Below are positions 1 through 7,037 of a DNA stretch of 36,838 nucleotides, one piece after another. The stretch covers positions 1 through 36,838 of the forward strand of contig NZ_BNBB01000041.1 in assembly GCF_014654615.1 (NCBI RefSeq). The letters run 5' to 3'. Each line of letters starts with the position of its first letter. The first letter of the stretch is position 1. The stretch is from Streptosporangium violaceochromogenes. GTDB lineage: Bacteria; Actinomycetota; Actinomycetes; Streptosporangiales; Streptosporangiaceae. Below the pieces are notes generated by a model. The model searched no databases. It was not told where the DNA came from and saw only the letters and a program-made list of their open reading frames with translations. Made by a program: the position numbers and the translations under genes.

Positions 1-22
1 GCAGCCACCCCGCAGACGGTCT

Positions 23-628
23 TCAGCTACTCGGTCTCACGACGTGAGAACGCTTCGGCCCTGCCTCACGAGCCGCGAGGATTTCGGCGTTCCACTCCTC
101 GATCGTGTCGAACATCGAGTCGATGTGCGTTGCTCTCAGACGGTCGCGGGGAATCTCGCCGAGCTGGGGGATGAGGTAGTGGTCCAGGTGCTGGCGCCAA
201 CTCCTTTTCGTGGACTCCTTTTTGCTGCGGCGGGATTTGTACCAGTCCTCCAGCAACTCGGCGACAGTGCCGGCCGCGGTGTTCAGCTCCACCCCGGCCT
301 TCAGCTTCCGCCGGGCCTCCTCGACGTCGGGGAAGGGCTCGCCGCGCTTACACCCGAAGATGAGGTCACCGATCCGGCGTCGCGTCGCGTCGTCGTCATC
401 GGCCAGCTTGACGAGGTCATGGACATGGTCGAACGCCTTCTCGGCCGCCGACTGCGTAGCGTAGCCGAATCGCTTGAGCTGCCGGTCGGGGCGTTCGGTG
501 GTGTCGATGCGGGTATTGAACCCATATGTTCCGTGTCGTCTTTTGCTGAGTAGGGGACACGACGAGTTCAGCGGCTTCCCGGTCTCGGGATCCTTGCAAC
601 CGCAGCGTTTGGAATAGAACGCTTTCAT
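23..628 (-). pseudogene. N-terminal fragment of a tyrosine integrase
   Basis: The 201-residue product matches the front half of actinobacterial element integrases. Residues 1-30 are a Cys-containing start (RCGCKDPETGKP), followed by an Arm/AP2-like region. A SAM-like core-binding segment follows at about 120-185, with typical phrases such as TVAELLEDWYKSRR and YLIPQLGEIPRDRLR. Full family members run to about 400-480 residues and carry the R-H-R-H-Y catalytic domain. Here the reading frame stops after SHVVRPSS, and all three minus-strand frames contain stops between positions 1 and 60. The gene is therefore cut or decayed at the left edge of the window. An AGGAG ribosome site precedes the ATG at 628, inside the end of the upstream XRE gene. 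The catalytic half may continue in another frame outside the window. Confidence 0.75.
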
Positions 629-630
629 CG

Positions 631-1185
631 TTACTCCTGGGAGTCAGGGGGATTCTGGGCGAGGGCTTCGGAAAAGGCCGCGTACAGCTCCCGAGGGTTG
701 CTACGGGCCGCGCGAGCGATGCCCTGCTGGAGCCCATACCGCTCCCGCCAGGCTGACAGCGCGTCGTGGATTTCGGGGGCGAGAAGCAGTTCTTCGTATT
801 CCGTCTCAGGGTGCAGTTCCGGACCTTCTCCGCTGATGGCCTGGAGTGCCTTCCAGGCGTCCACGAGGTTGTCGTGGGCCTCCAGCGCCTTGAATGCCCA
901 GGCCAATCCCCACCGGGCGACGGGGTCGGCGTCCGCCTGCTGAGAGAGACGTTCGGATTCCTTTCCGGTGAAGGGCTCCACAGCTTCCAGCCACCTGCTC
1001 AGCGTCTCCTCGACCTTGGCCGCGGCCTCCGCCGAACTGCTTCGCAGTTGGTCGACCGCGTGCCGCAACTCCCGGTCCGAGGTCGCCGCAGACGTCATGG
1101 TCTCCAGGTCGGTGCCAAGGATGCGGGCGATCAGGTGGGCCTCGTTGAGGCGCACGGGTCGCTCGCCGGCCTCGATACGGGCCAC
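631..1185 (-). pseudogene. XRE-family regulator lacking its N-terminal HTH
   Basis: The 184-residue reading frame opens with ARIEAGERPVRLNEA. This is the closing helix of an XRE-type helix-turn-helix that normally begins about 40-60 residues earlier. The rest is the helical C-terminal region of element-encoded regulators, rich in Leu, Glu and Ala. Upstream in frame only about 20 unrelated codons follow a TGA near 1245, so the first helices of the DNA-binding domain have been lost. The apparent GTG at 1185 is an internal Val codon used by default. The stop lies 2 bases before the integrase ATG, a typical regulator-integrase order. It probably no longer binds DNA. Confidence 0.7.
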
Positions 1186-1389
1186 ATCATCACCGTGCGG
1201 GGCGTCGGCTTCCGCTTCGACGGAACCGCGGAAATCGTCGGCGGGTCAATCTCGCCCGAGCTGGCCGCCGATGCTTCGGCCGTGACCCGTGCCCTGCTGG
1301 CTGACCTGCGGGCGATGGCCGACCAGGCGGAGAAACGCCTCGCCGAGCTGGGACTTCTTCCTGACCAGGGCGAGACCTCCGATGGCTGA
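1183..1389 (+). pseudogene. 3' fragment of an unidentified gene
   Basis: From about 1183 the plus strand reads IITVRGVGFRFDGTAEIVGG and then a helical Ala/Leu-rich tail ending in GETSDG. TVRGVGFRF resembles the last strand of OmpR-type winged helices, but the long helical tail does not fit that family, so the identity is open. No sensible coding precedes it on the plus strand. Its 5' part ends where the opposite-strand XRE gene loses its own 5' end. Its TGA at 1387 overlaps the ATG of the next reading frame within ATGGCTGA, a sign of former translational coupling. Confidence 0.45.
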
Positions 1390-1470
1390 CCGGCTCGGCT
1401 ACATCGTCGTGGAGTATCCGCACGGCTCTGCCTGGCCGCTTCCGCCTCCCCTTCGTCAGTGTGGGCCGGA
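1382..1470 (+). pseudogene. 5' fragment of a small conserved actinobacterial protein
   Basis: The frame begins MADRLGYIVVEYPHG, which I recognise as the start of a short (about 60-70 residue) hypothetical protein frequent in actinomycete mobile elements. Similarity ends after about 20 residues. The frame then stays open to 1657 with low-complexity Pro/Arg-rich translation that looks non-coding. The gene was probably cut by a rearrangement near 1440-1470. It overlaps the preceding fragment by 8 bases. Confidence 0.45.
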
Positions 1471-1698
1471 AAGGCGACCGCAATTCGCTGAACTGAACTC
1501 GCCGACGCGCTCCCGCTTTGGTGGGGCACGTCCCTGTGCGCGGGGACCGGTAGGGCAGGCGAGCCCGCAGGCAACCCCGCCGGTCGGGTCCACCGAGAAG
1601 GGAACCAGGGGCCGGTCTATGAGGAAGCTGCAAGCTGAGGCCTTGCGACCGCTTTGACACAAGGTTCTTTTGTCCACTTACCGCACGAAGTGCGTTAT
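1471..1698. other. Non-coding junction into an AT-richer segment
   Basis: No supported gene is seen here. Base composition falls from typical high GC to clearly AT-richer DNA at about 1655, which marks the left border of the VanZ-containing segment. Confidence 0.4.
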
Positions 1699-2250
1699 TC
1701 AAGAAGTGATAGACTTGACATATTGATCATCTTTAGATTGTCGCCTAGGGATATTAGGTGTCAATTTCAAAATGATCTGTGCAGCCATGATCCCTGCTAT
1801 GCCGCCGATTGTATTCAAGGTGAAGTCGTTCGTGCTGCAAGCCCTGTCGGCAAACATTTGTATTGCTTCTATGGCCGCCGACGCCACTCCGAGAATTGCC
1901 ATAAACAGAAAGGGGCGACAGAAGATTAGGGTTCCAAAAAACGCTACTGGAAAATAAAGTGCGATGTTAAGATAGTTTTGGGGATCTCGTATATCGATCG
2001 ACTGAAGGGGGTTCTCGATACCGCAATGGAGGAAGCCGTAATAGTGGATCTGGAGAGGAAGAGTTACAGCGAGTACGCTAGCACCTCCAAGAAGAAACAT
2101 GAATGTCATCCTGGGGTCTGATCCTATGCGCCGGGCAAGCCATCGGGATGCTGGTATCGATGCGACGAGTAGGGTGGCTAAGGGGATGGCGACTGACAGA
2201 AGGAGGTTGCGATTCGACAAAAGCACTTCTATGGGGACTGGCAAATGCAC
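1699..2250 (-). CDS. VanZ-like integral membrane protein
   Basis: The product is about 183 residues long with four or five hydrophobic segments. The C-terminal half carries the VanZ-like signature: a helix with AAIEAIQMFADR, then a short acidic turn, then DFTLNTIGGIAGIMAAQII, matching the E/Q...R...D...N..G..G pattern of the family. VanZ relatives are linked to teicoplanin resistance and cell-envelope properties, but the biochemical role is unknown. I place the start at the GTG at 2250, preceded by AAAGAAGG; a GTG at 2328 in the same frame is possible. The gene is AT-richer than its neighbours and uses codons rare in this genome type (ATA, CTA, AAA), which suggests recent transfer. Confidence 0.65.
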   Translation of the reverse strand: MHLPVPIEVLLSNRNLLLSVAIPLATLLVASIPASRWLARRIGSDPRMTFMFLLGGASVLAVTLPLQIHYYGFLHCGIENPLQSIDIRDPQNYLNIALYFPVAFFGTLIFCRPFLFMAILGVASAAIEAIQMFADRACSTNDFTLNTIGGIAGIMAAQIILKLTPNIPRRQSKDDQYVKSITS

Positions 2251-2352
2251 CAAAAGGCCTTCTTTCTCTAGTATTAGAATGAAGGTGACGAACCCGTTCA
2301 GCAGTGTGCGGTGCCAGGCGCCGCACACTGCTGATTCGACAGATGGTATCCG

Positions 2353-2793
2353 CTAGCAGGTTCCCCAAACATGGGTAACGTACTGGAAACCGGTGGCCGT
2401 GTTAAGCATCACACCGTGGTAGCAGCCGAGCGGCTCGGTGTAAGTGAAGGCTCGCTCAGCGGTCTGACCCGAACTCACGTTCTGTGCCGCCGCGTAGACG
2501 GCAGGCGAGATTCCCACACCACTCGCGTTCGTCTCCTGATATCCCAGCTGGACGTTCGTTGTGGAGCCAGAAGTCTTTTGGTAGAGGACGTTGATGCGAC
2601 GGATGGATCCGCTGCCGATGCAGAATCCGACACTTAATATACCATTCTGGATGCTTCCGGTTTCAGACCCTCCAAACGCGTAGCTGCCGCAGGTGTTGAC
2701 CGCTGCGTTTGCGGCCGGCGACAGCATGCCCATGCTGATGGTCACAGCCAAGACCGTCAGCAGCACGGATAGGCCACGTGTTATAGCTTTCAT
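2353..2793 (-). CDS. Small secreted protein, function unknown
   Basis: The product is 146 residues with a clear Sec signal peptide. It begins MKAITRGLSVLLTVLAV, followed by a hydrophobic core and a likely cleavage after SPAANA. The mature part has four Cys residues (NTCGSY, GFCIGS, LGCYH and the final GTC), which could make two disulfides. It also has short beta-rich Ser/Gly/Thr repeats. I did not recognise a family. The ATG at 2793 is preceded by AAGAAGG at a good distance; an open extension to 2859 lacks a ribosome site. A Crp-like palindrome lies about 150 bases upstream. Composition is AT-richer than the flanks, so it was probably acquired together with the VanZ-like gene. Confidence 0.6.
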   Translation of the reverse strand: MKAITRGLSVLLTVLAVTISMGMLSPAANAAVNTCGSYAFGGSETGSIQNGILSVGFCIGSGSIRRINVLYQKTSGSTTNVQLGYQETNASGVGISPAVYAAAQNVSSGQTAERAFTYTEPLGCYHGVMLNTATGFQYVTHVWGTC

Positions 2794-2943
2794 GTTCACC
2801 CTTCTTTCTTGTTTATTTTGCCCACTCCCTAGAACGTCAAGAAGGTCGACAATAGCCATTGATCTGTCCGGCTGATTTTTGCGCCTTCCCGCTGCCCCCT
2901 CTCTCGGTATTCAGATGAAATCATTTTTAAAATAATCGGTAAA

Positions 2944-2959
2944 TGTGACGTGTGTCACA
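2944..2959. promoter_or_regulatory. Crp/GlxR-type operator palindrome
   Basis: The sequence TGTGACGTGTGTCACA is an exact match to TGTGA-N6-TCACA, the consensus of Crp and actinobacterial GlxR/Crp sites. It lies in the AT-rich region upstream of the secreted-protein gene that starts at 2793 on the minus strand. That position suits activation from a distance or control of a start further upstream. Binding is inferred from the motif alone. Confidence 0.5.
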
Positions 2960-3295
2960 TCTTATTGCGTCAACTGTAATCACCGCTTTTGGTTGCTCTG
3001 TATCGTTCATGTTCTCCGTGTAACGAAGGGAATGCAAAGTGTTATCTCTGGGGAGTGCGTCGGCCCCTCATGGAAAGTGGCGAGCATGGCTATCGCCAGC
3101 ACCGTGGTCACTCGGTGTGCTGTATGTGAGCATCGCGACAGGGTGAAGCGGTGTGGAATGTGGCAGTTTGTATGATTGCGTTACCCGGCGCGTGGGATCC
3201 GGTCGTGCTTTAAAGGCGGCGCGGATGGCCCGAGACTCTCGCGGATAGGGCATCGAAGAAAAGTTGGCCGTACAGTCCCGCCATATCCTCGACGT
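2960..3295. other. Intergenic region, no gene supported
   Basis: About 340 bases separate the Crp-like site from the next gene. The plus-strand frame running from 3176 into the next gene has no ribosome site and looks non-coding before 3296. No terminator or RNA gene was recognised. Confidence 0.3.
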
Positions 3296-3940
3296 ATGTC
3301 CTTTGCTGAGGAGGTTCTCACCCTCGTTGCCGAGCTCAAACGGCTGCTCGACCAGCTCCACGCGCTTCTGCCCGAGCCGGTTGTCGACCCCACCACGGGC
3401 ACCATGAGCCATCGCAAGGTGACCGGCTCGCCCGCGCCCTGGCACGCCGAGGCCGGGCCGACCCTCATGGACATCCACGAGGGCGTCCGCCGCCTGGAGG
3501 CGAGCCTGCGCCAGGAGGTCGTCGGGCACCTCGGCGCCCGGCGCGGCGGATCCGACGGCAACACTGCGGCGGCCCTGACCTCGATCGCCCGCCTCGTACA
3601 CGCCGTACCCGAGGAGGCCGCCCGCCGTACGGCGCGCATCCTGTCCGGCTGGATCCGGCGAGCTGCGGAGGTGCGCGACATCGGCGAGGCCGAACGGTGG
3701 GAGCCGCTACGCGCCCCGGCCGGCCAGCTCCCGCCAGCCTGCCCGTACTACAAGACCTTCAGCTTGCGGGTCGGCCGCCGGGAGGGCCGGGTCCGGTGCG
3801 CGAACCGTCGGTGTGTGGACGGTGACGGGCGCCCGCCGGTCGCGACGATCGACAAGAACCGGCTGAACGGCGACGCCATGCTCGTCTGGGCGGACGGGGT
3901 CACGTCCAGCGGAGTGGTGTATGAGTTGATCTCCGCGTGA
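3296..3940 (+). CDS. Phage- or element-type protein with C-terminal Zn-like cluster
   Basis: The product is 214 residues long, starting MSFAEEVLTLVAELK. The first 60 residues are helical. The middle has WHAEAGPTLMDIHEGVRRLE, and the end carries PPACPYY followed about 20 residues later by CANRRC, which could be a zinc-binding cluster. This layout resembles small proteins of actinophages and integrative elements (DUF7341-like), whose function is not known; the assignment is from memory and tentative. The ATG at 3296 fits the start of recognisable sequence, although its ribosome site is weak. The gene ends 14 bases before the left end of the IS element. Confidence 0.5.
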   Translation: MSFAEEVLTLVAELKRLLDQLHALLPEPVVDPTTGTMSHRKVTGSPAPWHAEAGPTLMDIHEGVRRLEASLRQEVVGHLGARRGGSDGNTAAALTSIARLVHAVPEEAARRTARILSGWIRRAAEVRDIGEAERWEPLRAPAGQLPPACPYYKTFSLRVGRREGRVRCANRRCVDGDGRPPVATIDKNRLNGDAMLVWADGVTSSGVVYELISA

Positions 3941-3953
3941 TCCTGTTTCTGTA

Positions 3954-3981
3954 CTGATCAAGAAGTGCGGGCGTGACATAG
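3954..3981 (+). repeat. Left terminal inverted repeat of IS630 element
   Basis: It begins CTGATCAAGAAGTGCGGGCG and pairs with the right end in inverted orientation. The first bases match almost exactly and the inner GGGCGT block is conserved. Confidence 0.75.
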
Positions 3982-4029
3982 GTTTGACCACTTATCAGGC
4001 GCTGTTTTCCCAGGTGACATCCTTGAAGG

Positions 4030-5105
4030 ATGAGGTATTCAGACAGAAGCGGGGGACTGTCTGCGGCCGAGCGGGCCAGGCGTGAGGCGCTGAGGTTCCG
4101 GGCGGCGGACATGTTCGCCGGAGGGATCAAACCGCCGCGGACGGCCCAACTGCTGGGAATCACCCGTAAGTCGGCCTGTGAGTGGCACGCCGTCTGGTTG
4201 ACGGGCGGCAAAGCCGCGCTGGTCTCCAAGGGCGCCGCCGGAGCCGGCTGCAAGCTGACCGCTGACCAGGTGGAGCGGCTGAAGGCCGAACCGGATCGGG
4301 GCGCCGCCGCGCACGGCTGGGACGATCAGCGCTGGACGGCCGCCCGCATCGCCACCGTGATCGCCGAAAGGTTCCACATCCACTACACCGCCCGCGGGGT
4401 GGCCTACCTGCTGAAACGGCTGGGCTGGTCCTTCCAGGTCCCCGTGCATCACGCCACCGGGCGCGATGAGGAGCAGATCCAGCACCGGAAGAGGTGGACG
4501 TGGCCCGCTTTAAAAGAACGCGGGCGGCCTGGAGTTCCTGGCTCTGCTTCGCCGACGAGCCCGGCCAGAGCCTGAGGCCGCCCAAAGGGCGTACCTGGGG
4601 CCGCCGGGGCCACACCCCGGTCTTGACGGCGTCCTACGGCGGACGGGGACGGGTCGCGATCGCCGGGCTGGTCTGCGTCAAGCCCGGGATGCGTACCCGG
4701 CTGATCCATCGCACCCTCACCTACCACCGGCGCAAGGGCGAGCCCAAGGGTTTCGGCGTCGAGCAGTTCAAGGCCCTGCTGCACGCCGCGCACGCCCAGC
4801 TCGGCGGCCCGATCTCGCTGGTGTGGGACAGTCTGCCCGAACACATCTGCGCCCGGATGCGCAACTGGATCATCGAGCAGGAGGACTGGCTGGTGGTCTA
4901 CCGGCTCCCGGCGTATGCGCCTGAGCTGAACCCGGCGGAGGGCGTCTGGGCCAACCTACGCGGCACGCCGCTCAACTTCGCCGTTCGCGGCATCGACGAA
5001 CTGACCGCCCTGATCAGGCACGGGCTGAAACGGATGCAGTACCAGCCCGGCCTGCTGGACGGGTTCATCGCCGAGACCGGCCTCGTCCTCTTCGACCCAC
5101 CGTAG
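4030..5105 (+). CDS. IS630-family transposase, made by -1 frameshift
   Basis: The first frame (4030-4575) encodes the DNA-binding part. It has a helix-turn-helix around residues 35-60 (TAQLLGITRKSACEWHAVWL) and a second winged-helix segment with GVAYLLKRLGWS. The second frame (open from 4494 to 5105) encodes the DDE catalytic domain, with FADEPGQSLRPP for the first Asp, SLVWDSL for the second and PELNPAEGVW for the Glu. All three catalytic residues are present. The two frames join in phase by a -1 slip on TTTAAAA at 4509-4515, giving RKRWTWPALK then RTRAAWSSW. The joined protein of about 358 residues is the normal size for the family. The element looks potentially active. Confidence 0.85.
4509..4515 (+). 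promoter_or_regulatory. -1 ribosomal frameshift heptamer
   Basis: TTTAAAA is in phase as T-TTA-AAA in the upstream frame, the X-XXY-YYZ form of a slippery site. After slipping, TTT and AAA re-pair and decoding continues with AGA in the catalytic frame. The zero-frame codon is TTA, which is rare in actinomycetes and read by the bldA-type tRNA, so a slow tRNA could favour the slip. No strong downstream pseudoknot was worked out. Confidence 0.7.
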
Positions 5106-5128
5106 TAACGCCCAGCTTTCATGCTCAG
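5101..5128 (-). repeat. Right terminal inverted repeat of IS630 element
   Basis: Read on the minus strand it begins CTGAGCATGAAAGCTGGGCG. About two thirds of the positions match the left end. It overlaps the transposase stop codon at 5103-5105. Confidence 0.75.
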
Positions 5129-5173
5129 TAGGGCCGGTGACGGTCCTCGTGGGTTCGAATCCCACGCTCTCCG
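5129..5173 (+). tRNA. 3' half of tRNA-Ser(UGA), att-site scar
   Basis: The sequence has a class II variable arm (GGGCCG-GTGA-CGGTCC), a T-arm (GTGGG-TTCGAAT-CCCAC), the acceptor strand GCTCTCC and the discriminator G. From memory this matches the distal half of actinobacterial tRNA-Ser(UGA). The 5' half, anticodon arm included, is absent because the IS630 element abuts directly at the TA. Integrative elements commonly use such tRNA 3' halves as attachment sites, and the integrase at 5386-6300 lies 0.2 kb away. It is not a functional tRNA. Confidence 0.65.
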
Positions 5174-5185
5174 CTCACTTCGCAA

Positions 5186-5227
5186 AACGGCGCCTGACCA
5201 GGGGTTTCCCCTCGGTGGGGCGCCGTT
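5186..5227 (+). terminator. Hairpin downstream of the tRNA-Ser 3' end
   Basis: AACGGCGCC (5186-5194) pairs perfectly with GGCGCCGTT (5219-5227), with an inner AGGGG-TTT-CCCCT stem. It lies 13 bases after the tRNA end, where tRNA genes usually have their terminator. It lacks a U tract. Confidence 0.5.
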
Positions 5228-5305
5228 GACCGTTTCGGGGGTGCGCAGCCGTACGCCACCGTGAGCGGCCCCATGTCGCTGGTCGTGGGATATCTGTGGG
5301 ATGGA
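5220..5305 (+). repeat. 86-bp direct repeat, copy A
   Basis: It aligns without gaps to 8315-8400 at about 80 percent identity (17 mismatches counted by eye). Both copies start GCGCCGTTGA and end GGGATGGA. This copy sits between the att scar and the integrase terminator, so it is probably the integrase-side end of an integrative element. Confidence 0.7.
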
Positions 5306-5334
5306 ACCCGGCGCGTTTCCCCAGGTCAGCCCAG

Positions 5335-5368
5335 AAAAAAGAGGGCCCCGGGATGTCCGAGACCCTCT
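5335..5368 (-). terminator. Terminator of the 5386-6300 integrase gene
   Basis: Read on the minus strand, AGAGGG and CCCTCT form the ends of a GC-rich hairpin followed directly by a run of six T residues (the A run at 5335-5340). It begins 17 bases after the integrase stop codon. Confidence 0.7.
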
Positions 5369-5385
5369 CACCGTAACCGACGCGC

Positions 5386-6300
5386 TCACGCGGCCAACGC
5401 GTCCTCGATCCTGCGGTTGGCGACCTCCGCGCCCCCGTCGATGCACTTGGCGTAGACCTTGAGCAGCACGTCCACCCCATGCCCCGCCCGCTCGGCCACG
5501 TCGGGGGCGGCGACCCCGGCGTTGAGCCAGAGGGAGACGGCCGCGTGGCGCAGGTCGTACGGCCGGGCCGCCAGCGGAGAGACGAACTGCGCGGGTGTGA
5601 GGGCGAAGGCCCGTGCCGCCTTCCACGCCTCGCAGTACGTCCCGATGGAGATCACGCCACCGCGTGAGGTCCGGAAAAGCCTTCCGTCCTCGTGGGCGCC
5701 GAACTCGTCGAGGTGTTCCCGCAGGATGGCGACCAGTTCCGGCGGGATGGGGACCGGCCGTCCCTCGTCCTTGGCCCGGTGCTTCAGGCCGCGATCGTCG
5801 TGGGCGTCCCCGCTGTCGGTCCACTTCTTGTTGGCCTGTGGCTTGGACTTGGCCAGCACGAGCCGTCCCCATCCTGTCGCGGGAAGGTGGCAGTCCTGCT
5901 TACGGAGTCCAAGCGCCTCGGCCGGGCGCAGGCCGCCGAAGTACAGGCAGGCGAAGAAGCCCCGCAGGTGCCGGCCACGGTCGAGACGGCCCACATAGGT
6001 CACCGCGGTCAGCAGCTCCCGAGCCTGGACCGGATTGACCACCACCCGCCGGTCGACGACCTCCCGGACCTTCGGCGGCTTCCACGCCTTCACCGTGTCG
6101 ATCGGGTTGGAGGCCGGCTCTTCCAGGTCCACGGCGTACTGGAGGGCGTTGTAGAAGACCGACCGTTTACGGGCGATGGTCGTGGCGGCGGCCCCGCCAT
6201 AGAGCCGGAGCGCCGGCGCGTCGAGCCCGAGTCGTATGTTGCGCACCTTGGACAGATCGTGCACGGGCAGGGAATGGCGCTCAAACCACGCGAGTGCCAA
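5386..6300 (-). CDS. Tyrosine integrase, N-terminally truncated
   Basis: The 304-residue product contains a core-binding region (SLPVHDLSKV, TTIARKRSVFYNALQYAV) and a complete catalytic domain. The first Arg is in GGLRPAEALGL and a Lys in LVLAKSK. The box-II motif is YDLRHAAVSLWLN. The late His is in AGHGVDVLLKVY, whose Tyr is the likely nucleophile. Relatives have about 80-150 more N-terminal residues. Here an in-frame TGA lies about 15 codons upstream of the start, and the start itself is a TTG inside conserved sequence. Possible N-terminal remnants appear in another frame up to about 6400. The gene faces the tRNA-Ser scar, as expected for the integrase of an element at that site. Activity is doubtful. 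Confidence 0.75.
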   Translation of the reverse strand: MALAWFERHSLPVHDLSKVRNIRLGLDAPALRLYGGAAATTIARKRSVFYNALQYAVDLEEPASNPIDTVKAWKPPKVREVVDRRVVVNPVQARELLTAVTYVGRLDRGRHLRGFFACLYFGGLRPAEALGLRKQDCHLPATGWGRLVLAKSKPQANKKWTDSGDAHDDRGLKHRAKDEGRPVPIPPELVAILREHLDEFGAHEDGRLFRTSRGGVISIGTYCEAWKAARAFALTPAQFVSPLAARPYDLRHAAVSLWLNAGVAAPDVAERAGHGVDVLLKVYAKCIDGGAEVANRRIEDALAA

Positions 6301-6635
6301 CCGGATCGTCTCAGCCCCAGCTCACCGGGAACCCGGGTCGCTGTCCTGATCACTTCTGCGGATGACCTGCTAGGTTCCGAGACATCATCGCCGCGCCGGC
6401 GCCCCGACATGTTGCCGAAAGGTTCACCGTGCAGGAACATGGGCGGCACTTCGAGCCGGACCGCCGTTACCGATTACGGGCCGGTAGAGGGAACGTCGTC
6501 GATCCGGCTTCGGGAGCCACTCTGGGAGCCGTCCGAACAGGCGATCATGAACTGAGTCGGACGGATCTGAACGGCCGGAGTTCCGGTAATCAGCACGGTG
6601 AACGGTTCCGAACGATCCCGGCGATCTTTTGGGAA
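6301..6635. other. Decayed sequence upstream of the integrase
   Basis: No convincing gene is seen. Minus-strand translation around 6300-6400 (SRSSAEVIRTATRVPGELG) may be a frameshifted piece of the integrase N-terminus or of a neighbouring element gene. Confidence 0.3.
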
Positions 6636-6671
6636 CCTTGTGAGCAGAAGGTCAGGGGTTTGGTTCCCCTC
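6636..6671 (+). pseudogene. Degenerate tRNA-like 3' end
   Basis: AGGGG-TTTGGTT-CCCCT forms a T-arm with a 7-base loop, followed by CGTCGGC as a possible acceptor strand. Two loop positions that are nearly invariant in tRNA (C56 and A58) are changed, and no 5' half is present. A terminator-like hairpin follows 13 bases later. This looks like a mutated attachment-site scar from a second tRNA; the tRNA identity could not be fixed. Confidence 0.4.
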
Positions 6672-6684
6672 GTCGGCTCGCATG

Positions 6685-6726
6685 AGAAAGGCCCCTGAAC
6701 GGGCATCACGCCGTCAGGGGCCTTCT
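6685..6726 (+). terminator. Strong hairpin after the tRNA-like remnant
   Basis: AGAAAGGCCCCTGA pairs with TCAGGGGCCTTCT across a 15-base loop, with one unpaired A. Both strands could use it. Such hairpins commonly follow tRNA genes in actinomycetes. Confidence 0.65.
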
Positions 6727-6797
6727 GCTTGTCCAGACAATCCAGTGATATCGCTGACAGCGGCAAATACCAACCGCACCCGATCCGAGGAGAATCG

Positions 6798-7010
6798 TTG
6801 ACCCTGGAGGAGTACCCGGGCACGTGGACTTATGATCCCGAAGCCGAAGCCGCATACGTCTACCTTCGTGGTCCGATTGCGCCAGATGGCGTAGCGGAGA
6901 CGGTCGAGGTGGACGACGCCATGGTGAACCTTGATCTGGACGAGAACGGCCGGGTAATCGGCATCGAGATCATCGCCGCTTGGCCTGAGCCCCCAAAGTC
7001 CGAAGCATGA
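6798..7010 (+). CDS. DUF2283-family small protein
   Basis: The product is 70 residues long. It contains the family pattern of a Tyr-Asp-Pro-Glu-Ala start (TWTYDPEAEAAYVYL), then VAETVEVDDAMVNLDLD, then GRVIGIEII. DUF2283 proteins are small beta-rich proteins often found beside toxin-like or mobile genes; their biochemical role is unknown. The start is the TTG at 6798, because GAGGAG lies 5 bases upstream and recognisable sequence begins soon after. No partner gene is visible on the same strand; integrase remnants flank it on both sides. Confidence 0.7.
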   Translation: MTLEEYPGTWTYDPEAEAAYVYLRGPIAPDGVAETVEVDDAMVNLDLDENGRVIGIEIIAAWPEPPKSEA

Positions 7011-7037
7011 CCAAAGGCCTTCCTGGTGTGGGAGGGC

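Larger units (their letters stand above)
3954..5128 (+). mobile_element. Complete IS630-family insertion sequence
   Basis: The element is 1175 bases long. TA dinucleotides flank both ends (3952-3953 and 5129-5130), the target and duplication expected for IS630/Tc1-mariner elements. The ends form an imperfect inverted repeat of about 26 bases. A two-frame transposase fills the interior. The right end abuts the 3' half of a tRNA-Ser gene, while the left flank is unrelated, so the insertion and the integration scar coincide. Confidence 0.85.

Noticed and set aside
1183..1389. Response-regulator winged helix suggested by TVRGVGFRF
   Set aside because: The tail after the motif does not fit OmpR-type regulators and no receiver domain precedes it, so it is listed only as an unidentified fragment.
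6636..6671. Functional tRNA gene
   Set aside because: There is no 5' half or anticodon arm, and near-invariant T-loop bases are changed.
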